Shown here: positions 59,687 through 64,000 of the stretch, in pieces
Layout of the letters: each line of letters starts with the position of its first letter
How positions within the stretch are numbered: position 1 is the first letter of the stretch
NCBI GenBank assembly: GCA_024227565.1
Contig: JAAEUE010000291.1
Location: 30,722-94,721, forward strand
Direction of reading: 5' to 3'
DNA from: Alphaproteobacteria bacterium
GTDB lineage: Bacteria > Pseudomonadota > Alphaproteobacteria > Rhizobiales > CAJQND01
Length of the DNA stretch: 64,000 bases
Translations under genes and position numbers: made by a program
The notes under the pieces: generated by a model
Told to the model about the DNA's origin: nothing
Databases searched by the model: none
The model's input: the letters and a program-made list of their open reading frames with translations, nothing else

Positions 59687-62609
59687 GGCTTTTGGGTTCA
59701 GTGTGCACGTCCCAATTGTCTGCCGCACGCGCATCAACCTTGATGGGAACCGACAGTTTCAGCACCGGTTCGGTGGCCCGTTCCATAACCTCGATGGCCA
59801 CCTGCATGGTCTTTTCCACTTCAGCTTCTTCAGCCTCGAAGATCAGTTCATCATGCACCTGCAGCAAGGTCTTGGCGGACAGGCCTGCAGCCTCCAGCGC
59901 GCCTGGCATGCGCACCATGGCGCGGCGGATGATGTCTGCCGCCGAACCTTGAATGGGCGCGTTGATGGCGGCCCGTTCCTGGAATGCACGTTCGGACGGA
60001 TTGCCCGATTCCATGCGCGGGAAATGGCACCTGCGGCCGAAAATGGTCTCCACATAGCCATGCTCGTGAGCGAAGGCCTTGGTTTGGTCCATATACTCCT
60101 TGATGCCCGGGAACCGTTCAAAATAGGTCTTGATGTAGTGCCCGGCCTCAGAACGTGCGATGCTTAACTGATTGGCCAATCCAAAGGCCGAGATGCCGTA
60201 AATGATGCCGAAGTTAATCGCCTTGGCCCGCCGGCGCACCATGGGGTCCATGCCCTCAATCGGGGTGTCGAACATCTCGCTGGCCGTCATGGCGTGAATG
60301 TCCAGGCCCTCATCAAACGCCTTTTTGAGCTGGGGAATGTCGGCCACATGGGCCAGCACCCGAAGTTCAATCTGGCTGTAGTCGGCGCTGATCAATTTCG
60401 ACCCGGACACCGCCACAAAGGCAGTTCTGATTTTGCGGCCCTCTTCGGTGCGCACAGGAATGTTCTGCAAGTTGGGATCTGATGATGAGAGCCGGCCGGT
60501 TGAAGTTGCGGCCATGGCATAGGAGGTGTGCACGCGCCCGGTCACCGGATTGATGAACTCCGGCAGCGCGTCCGTATAAGTGCTCTTGAGCTTGGAAAGT
60601 TGGCGCCAGTCCAGCACTTTGCGGGGCAGCTCATGACCCTGGCCGGCGAGATTGTCCAACACGTCAGCTCCCGTTTTCCAGGCTCCGGTGGGGGTTTTCT
60701 TGCCGCCTTCCAGGTTCATCTTGTCAAACAGGATCTCACCCAGCTGCTTTGGCGAACCGATGTTGAACGTCTCATCGGCGAGGCCATGAATCTCCGTTTC
60801 CAGACGGCCCATGGCGCCGGCAAAATCACCCGAGAGCCGCGCCAGCACCGTGCGGTCCACGGTGATGCCGTTCTGCTCCATGCCCGCCAACACCTCCACG
60901 AGGGGCCGCTCCAGAGTTTCGTAAACAGTTGTCTTGGCTTCCGCCGCCAAGCGGGGTTTCAAAAGCTGCCATAGACGTAAGGTCACATCCGCGTCCTCGG
61001 CCGCATAGGGGGTTGCCTGCTCCAGCGGCACCTGGTCGAACGTAAGTTGAGATTTTCCTATACCGGCCACCTCTTTGAACGAGATTGGCTTGTGGCCAAT
61101 GTGCCGTTCCGACAGATCATCCATGCCATGGCCGCCGCGCCCTGAATCAAGCACATATGACAACAGCATCGTGTCATCGATCGGCGCGATCGCAATATCG
61201 CGCTGCTTCATCACCAGAATATCGTACTTGAGGTTTTGGCCAATTTTCAGAACCGAGCGATCCTCCAACAAGCCCTTCAAAGCAGCCAGAGCCTCGTCCA
61301 TGGGGATTTGTTCGGGCCGCTCCGTTCCCTGATCCAACAAATCGCCGCCACGTGCACCATGCCCCACCGGCACATAGCAGGCTTTGCCCGGCGCGGTGGC
61401 CAACGAGAACCCGGCCAGGTCTGCCTGCATGGCGTCCAGCGAGGTGGTTTCCGTATCGAAGGCCACCAGGCCCAGCGCAATGGCCTCGGCAATCCAGGCG
61501 TTCAACCGGTCCAAATCCGTCACCGTTTCATAGGACTGGTTGTCAACCGGCACATCCTTAAGCTGCGCCGCGTAGGCCGCGGCGCCATCGCTCGGCGTCT
61601 TGCCGGTTGGGCCATCGTCAGGCGCACTGCCGGAGGACGCTTCGGGGGCAGGTGCCTCCCAATGCTTTATGGGCACATCAATGGGTGTGATCTCGTCAAC
61701 ATCGGCTTCCAGGTCCGCCGCCACCCGCTTTGTGAGGGTGGTGAACTCCATGGTCTTCAAGAAGCCAATGAGTGCCTTGGGGTCTGGCGCCAAAAGGCCG
61801 AACTCGTCGAGCGAAACCTCCACCGGCACATTTTGCTCCAGGGTCACCAGATCGCGGGAGAGCCGGGCCTGGTCGGCAAATTCGATCAGGTTCTCCCGGC
61901 GCTTGTTTTGTTTAATCTCGCCGGCCCGCTCCAGAAGGGTGTCCAGGTCGCCATATTCATCAATCAAGAGAGAAGCGGTTTTAATGCCAATGCCCGGAAC
62001 GCCGGGAACATTGTCCACACTGTCGCCGGCCAAGGCCTGCACGTCAATCACCCTGTTGGGTGCCACTCCAAACTTCTCCATGACGCCGGAGGCATCAATC
62101 AGCTTGTCCTTCATGGTGTCCAGCATGTGCACCTGATCGTTGACCAGCTGCATCAGGTCTTTGTCCGAAGAGATAATCCGAACCGTCGCGCCGGCTTCGG
62201 CCGCCTGGCGGGCATAAGTGGCGATAAGATCGTCCGCCTCATAGCCTTCCATTTCAATGGCCGGAACATTGAACGCTCGCACCGCTTCGCGGATCAGGCC
62301 AAACTGCGGGCGCAGATCCTCTGGTGCTTCAGGCCGATTGGCCTTGTATTCAGAATAAAGGTCATTGCGAAACGAGCGTCCGGAATAGTCCAGAATTACG
62401 GCCAGGTGGGTGGGCGAGTCATCGTCTTTGGAATCCCGCAAAAGCTTGTTGAGCATGTTGCAGAATCCAGACACGGCCCCGACGGGCAAACCATCTGATT
62501 TTCGTTCAAGGCCTGGCAGTGCGTAGTAGGCGCGGAAGATATAGGTAGACCCGTCAATCAGATAGACGTGGTCGCCGGATTTTACTTGGGAAGGGGCTGC
62601 ATTTGACAT
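59568..62609 (-). CDS. polA: DNA polymerase I, with frameshifted C-terminal tail
   Basis: The 1013-residue protein has the 5' nuclease (HVYLIDGSTYIFRAYYALPG; H3TH), an intact 3'-5' exonuclease with DTE (LVAFDTETTSLDAM) and the polymerase motifs A (DYSQIELRVLAH), B (RRRAKAINFGIIYGIS) and C (LLQVHDELIFE). Bacterial PolA usually ends ...NWDxAH. Here the end reads NWDVHTEPKSHERT... and continues ~47 residues into the CoA-transferase gene. Adding one base at ~59706 would give NWDxAH followed by TGA at 59698-59700. So the tail is almost surely a one-base loss or a base-call error. The catalytic core is intact. Confidence 0.96.
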   Translation of the reverse strand: MSNAAPSQVKSGDHVYLIDGSTYIFRAYYALPGLERKSDGLPVGAVSGFCNMLNKLLRDSKDDDSPTHLAVILDYSGRSFRNDLYSEYKANRPEAPEDLRPQFGLIREAVRAFNVPAIEMEGYEADDLIATYARQAAEAGATVRIISSDKDLMQLVNDQVHMLDTMKDKLIDASGVMEKFGVAPNRVIDVQALAGDSVDNVPGVPGIGIKTASLLIDEYGDLDTLLERAGEIKQNKRRENLIEFADQARLSRDLVTLEQNVPVEVSLDEFGLLAPDPKALIGFLKTMEFTTLTKRVAADLEADVDEITPIDVPIKHWEAPAPEASSGSAPDDGPTGKTPSDGAAAYAAQLKDVPVDNQSYETVTDLDRLNAWIAEAIALGLVAFDTETTSLDAMQADLAGFSLATAPGKACYVPVGHGARGGDLLDQGTERPEQIPMDEALAALKGLLEDRSVLKIGQNLKYDILVMKQRDIAIAPIDDTMLLSYVLDSGRGGHGMDDLSERHIGHKPISFKEVAGIGKSQLTFDQVPLEQATPYAAEDADVTLRLWQLLKPRLAAEAKTTVYETLERPLVEVLAGMEQNGITVDRTVLARLSGDFAGAMGRLETEIHGLADETFNIGSPKQLGEILFDKMNLEGGKKTPTGAWKTGADVLDNLAGQGHELPRKVLDWRQLSKLKSTYTDALPEFINPVTGRVHTSYAMAATSTGRLSSSDPNLQNIPVRTEEGRKIRTAFVAVSGSKLISADYSQIELRVLAHVADIPQLKKAFDEGLDIHAMTASEMFDTPIEGMDPMVRRRAKAINFGIIYGISAFGLANQLSIARSEAGHYIKTYFERFPGIKEYMDQTKAFAHEHGYVETIFGRRCHFPRMESGNPSERAFQERAAINAPIQGSAADIIRRAMVRMPGALEAAGLSAKTLLQVHDELIFEAEEAEVEKTMQVAIEVMERATEPVLKLSVPIKVDARAADNWDVHTEPKSHERTLSASPRHSSRRTEPHGYGPLVRHVPGLPGGRCYQG

Positions 62610-62676
62610 GGGCCCACTATGCCACCGGGCTCAGGTCATTTCCATGGCCGTCGGGCCGAATGCCCACAAGCTTCTG

Positions 62677-63744
62677 TCAGTTGACAGCCTGCTGACGCGT
62701 CGCCTTGGCAAGGCGTTCATCGCTCACACCGGCGCGCTCAAGATGGAAGGCTGCAGGCCTGTCGAACAGGAACGACAATCCAACCCGTCTCGCGGTCCAC
62801 GCCATCGCCAGAGCACCCGCCACGGCAGTTGCCAAAACGAAGGCTGAAAGCAAATCGGGGTCTGTGATCACACCCGTTTTGGTGCCGATAATCCGGGCTG
62901 CCACCATGGGAAAGGTGAAGGCCACATAGATGGCAAGCGAGTTTTGCCCGCAATAGCGCACAGGCGCAAACAGCCGGTAGTGCCCGACCAGAGAGCTGAG
63001 AGCCACCATCGTGGCCGCACCGAAGCAGCCCATCGCCAAAGCAAAGGCTGGATGTTCAACCTGCCCCCAGGCCATCACTTGCAGGTTGGCGGCGGCAAAG
63101 GCCAGGCACAGCCCGGTAACGCCCAGCACCTTGTCGTGTGCCCAGGCGGCCAGCGCCTTGATCCATGGGCCTGCGTAGAGCCCGCCGAGGAAGAACACCA
63201 GGTATTTGGTGAAGGAATCAACCACAATCCCGCTGCCGTGGGTTTGGAACACGGACATTAGGGCAGCAGCCCCAAAGACCAAAAGCGGCGGCACAGCGCG
63301 GCTAAAGCGGGCCACAAGGAAGAACAGGGGCAGGATATAGATGAACCAGATTGTTCCGAAAGGAGACACAGGGATCAGCGCAAACTGATGCCAGCTGATA
63401 TCGTGTTGCCCATGCCCGGCCAGAGCCAGGCGGACGCCGATCTGCAAGATGCTCCAGAGCACATAGAAGTATGCAAAATGGATCAGTTTCACATCAGCGA
63501 ACTTGAGCCAGGACCGGTTTAGTGCAGCGGCTGCAAAAAGCCCGGAAATGGCGAAAAACAGGGGCATACGGAAGGATCTGGCGAAGGTGACCACATCGCC
63601 CATGAAGGCTGATTTTCCGAGCGCCAACTCAACTCCAAGAGTGGAGTGCATCATAACCACCAGAATGATCGTCAGCCCCTTGGCAAAGTCTGCCCAGGCG
63701 GCTCTCGTTCCACTGGTTTGGTTCGGTTTTGTGTCAACATTCAT
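62677..63744 (-). CDS. Acyltransferase-3 family integral membrane protein
   Basis: The 355-residue protein has about ten membrane spans and the N-terminal AWADFAKGLTIILVVMMH and RMPLFFAISGLFAA motifs of the acyltransferase-3 (OafA/NodX/YiaH) family; FRMPLFF is a conserved family element. It probably transfers an acetyl or succinyl group to a surface or periplasmic glycan. The start is ATG 63744, with AAAGGA 8 bases upstream. It is upstream of polA on the same strand but separated by 67 bp. Confidence 0.85.
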   Translation of the reverse strand: MNVDTKPNQTSGTRAAWADFAKGLTIILVVMMHSTLGVELALGKSAFMGDVVTFARSFRMPLFFAISGLFAAAALNRSWLKFADVKLIHFAYFYVLWSILQIGVRLALAGHGQHDISWHQFALIPVSPFGTIWFIYILPLFFLVARFSRAVPPLLVFGAAALMSVFQTHGSGIVVDSFTKYLVFFLGGLYAGPWIKALAAWAHDKVLGVTGLCLAFAAANLQVMAWGQVEHPAFALAMGCFGAATMVALSSLVGHYRLFAPVRYCGQNSLAIYVAFTFPMVAARIIGTKTGVITDPDLLSAFVLATAVAGALAMAWTARRVGLSFLFDRPAAFHLERAGVSDERLAKATRQQAVN

Positions 63745-63881
63745 GGTTCTGGTCCTTTCCCGTGTCAAGGAAAGCCCAATACGGTCGCCCGTAAAATGGC
63801 CTCATGGGAGGTATGAGCACAGGACGTGCCAACTTAGGCACATTGGGGTGAACTATTGGCTAATACCCACGGCTTTGATGT

Positions 63882-64000
63882 TTAAGCGATGCTTGCCCCT
63901 TTTCTTGATCCTATTGATGTGATCGCTTCGGGTTGTGCAATGAGCCTGTTCCAGGCGTCGCAGCAGGCATCGAGGATGGCCTCATAGTTTTCGAACCCCC
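63882..64000 (-). CDS. IS630-type transposase, C-terminal fragment
   Basis: The last 39 codons before TAA 63882-63884 read GFENYEAILDACCDAWNRLI, AQPEAITSIGSRK, GASIA. This is the usual C-terminus of IS630-family transposases (DDE). The gene continues off the right edge. The end GASIA is less typical than the usual WA.. ending, so the copy may be altered. No terminal inverted repeat was identified in the last 120 bases. Confidence 0.75.
   Translation of the reverse strand, partial: GFENYEAILDACCDAWNRLIAQPEAITSIGSRKGASIA

Noticed and set aside
61236..62498. Long plus-strand frame opposite polA.
   Set aside because: It is antisense to the 5' nuclease and exonuclease regions of polA, and has no recognisable domain or ribosome site.
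1..64000. tRNA, rRNA, CRISPR arrays, phage integrase or attachment sites.
   Set aside because: No cloverleaf, repeat-spacer pattern or integrase motif was seen by reading; a covariance-model scan would be decisive but could not be run.

Overview
The window looks like a chromosomal segment of an alphaproteobacterium, probably Hyphomicrobiales-like and possibly marine. The evidence is a high-GC sequence with GTG/TTG starts, a C4-type 5-aminolevulinate synthase (hemA), an alphaproteobacterial tamA-tamB pair, an Fnr box of the alphaproteobacterial TTGAY-N4-RTCAA type, and REP-like paired hairpins. No tRNA, rRNA, CRISPR array or phage module was seen. Housekeeping genes (hemA, tamAB, folD, yggT/yggU, polA) alternate with many catabolic and transport cassettes.

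Region by region: (i) 1-5.9 kb holds the tail of an unidentified gene, a DUF2061 membrane protein, an XRE regulator, a Gfa/CENP-V-type protein and a complete D-selective hydantoin operon (N-carbamoyl-D-amino acid hydrolase, DapA-like aldolase, D-hydantoinase, hydantoin racemase). (ii) 5.9-10.5 kb holds a YceI / ECF sigma / anti-sigma operon, a decayed SDR pseudogene, a CBS-pair protein, an MscS channel and a universal stress protein. (iii) 10.6-14.3 kb has a GcvA-like LysR gene divergent from an MttB-family methyltransferase and a GcvT-like aminomethyltransferase. (iv) 14.6-22.1 kb has hemA, tamA and tamB. (v) 22.1-29.3 kb is an accessory glutathione-rich block: a second Gfa-like protein, nitrilase, YfcG-like GST, CoA-transferase and LysR, then a CmcJ-family protein, a dichloromethane-dehalogenase-type GST (dcmA) and its divergent DcmR-type MEDS regulator. 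(vi) 29.3-46.4 kb is a peptide/opine-type ABC transporter facing a GntR-led run of overlapping catabolic genes: creatininase family, ketopantoate reductase family, SDRs, acyl-CoA dehydrogenase, CoA-transferase, crotonase, GMC oxidoreductase and an ATP-grasp ligase. (vii) 46.4-54 kb has a methyltransferase, yggT/yggU, folD, chrA, a secreted hypothetical protein, an HxlR/NmrA divergent pair and a 2-keto-4-pentenoate hydratase-like gene. (viii) 54-64 kb has a secreted trypsin-like protease with a peptidoglycan-binding domain, a NitT/TauT-type ABC transporter, a third CoA-transferase, polA, an acyltransferase-3 membrane protein and the C-terminus of an IS630-type transposase.

The strongest biological story is the dcmA/dcmR pair at 27.5-29.3 kb. 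Its regulator and enzyme have the same divergent arrangement as the known dichloromethane locus, and a near-perfect palindrome lies between them. Next in interest are the complete D-hydantoinase operon, the GntR transporter-catabolic superlocus with a tandem GTTATAAC operator, and two apparent single-base frameshifts: one in the last codons of polA, and one near the C-terminus of the NmrA-like gene. The glutathione and one-carbon genes (two Gfa-like proteins, DcmA, MttB/GcvT, FolD) suggest a one-carbon theme, but the sequence does not prove methylotrophy.
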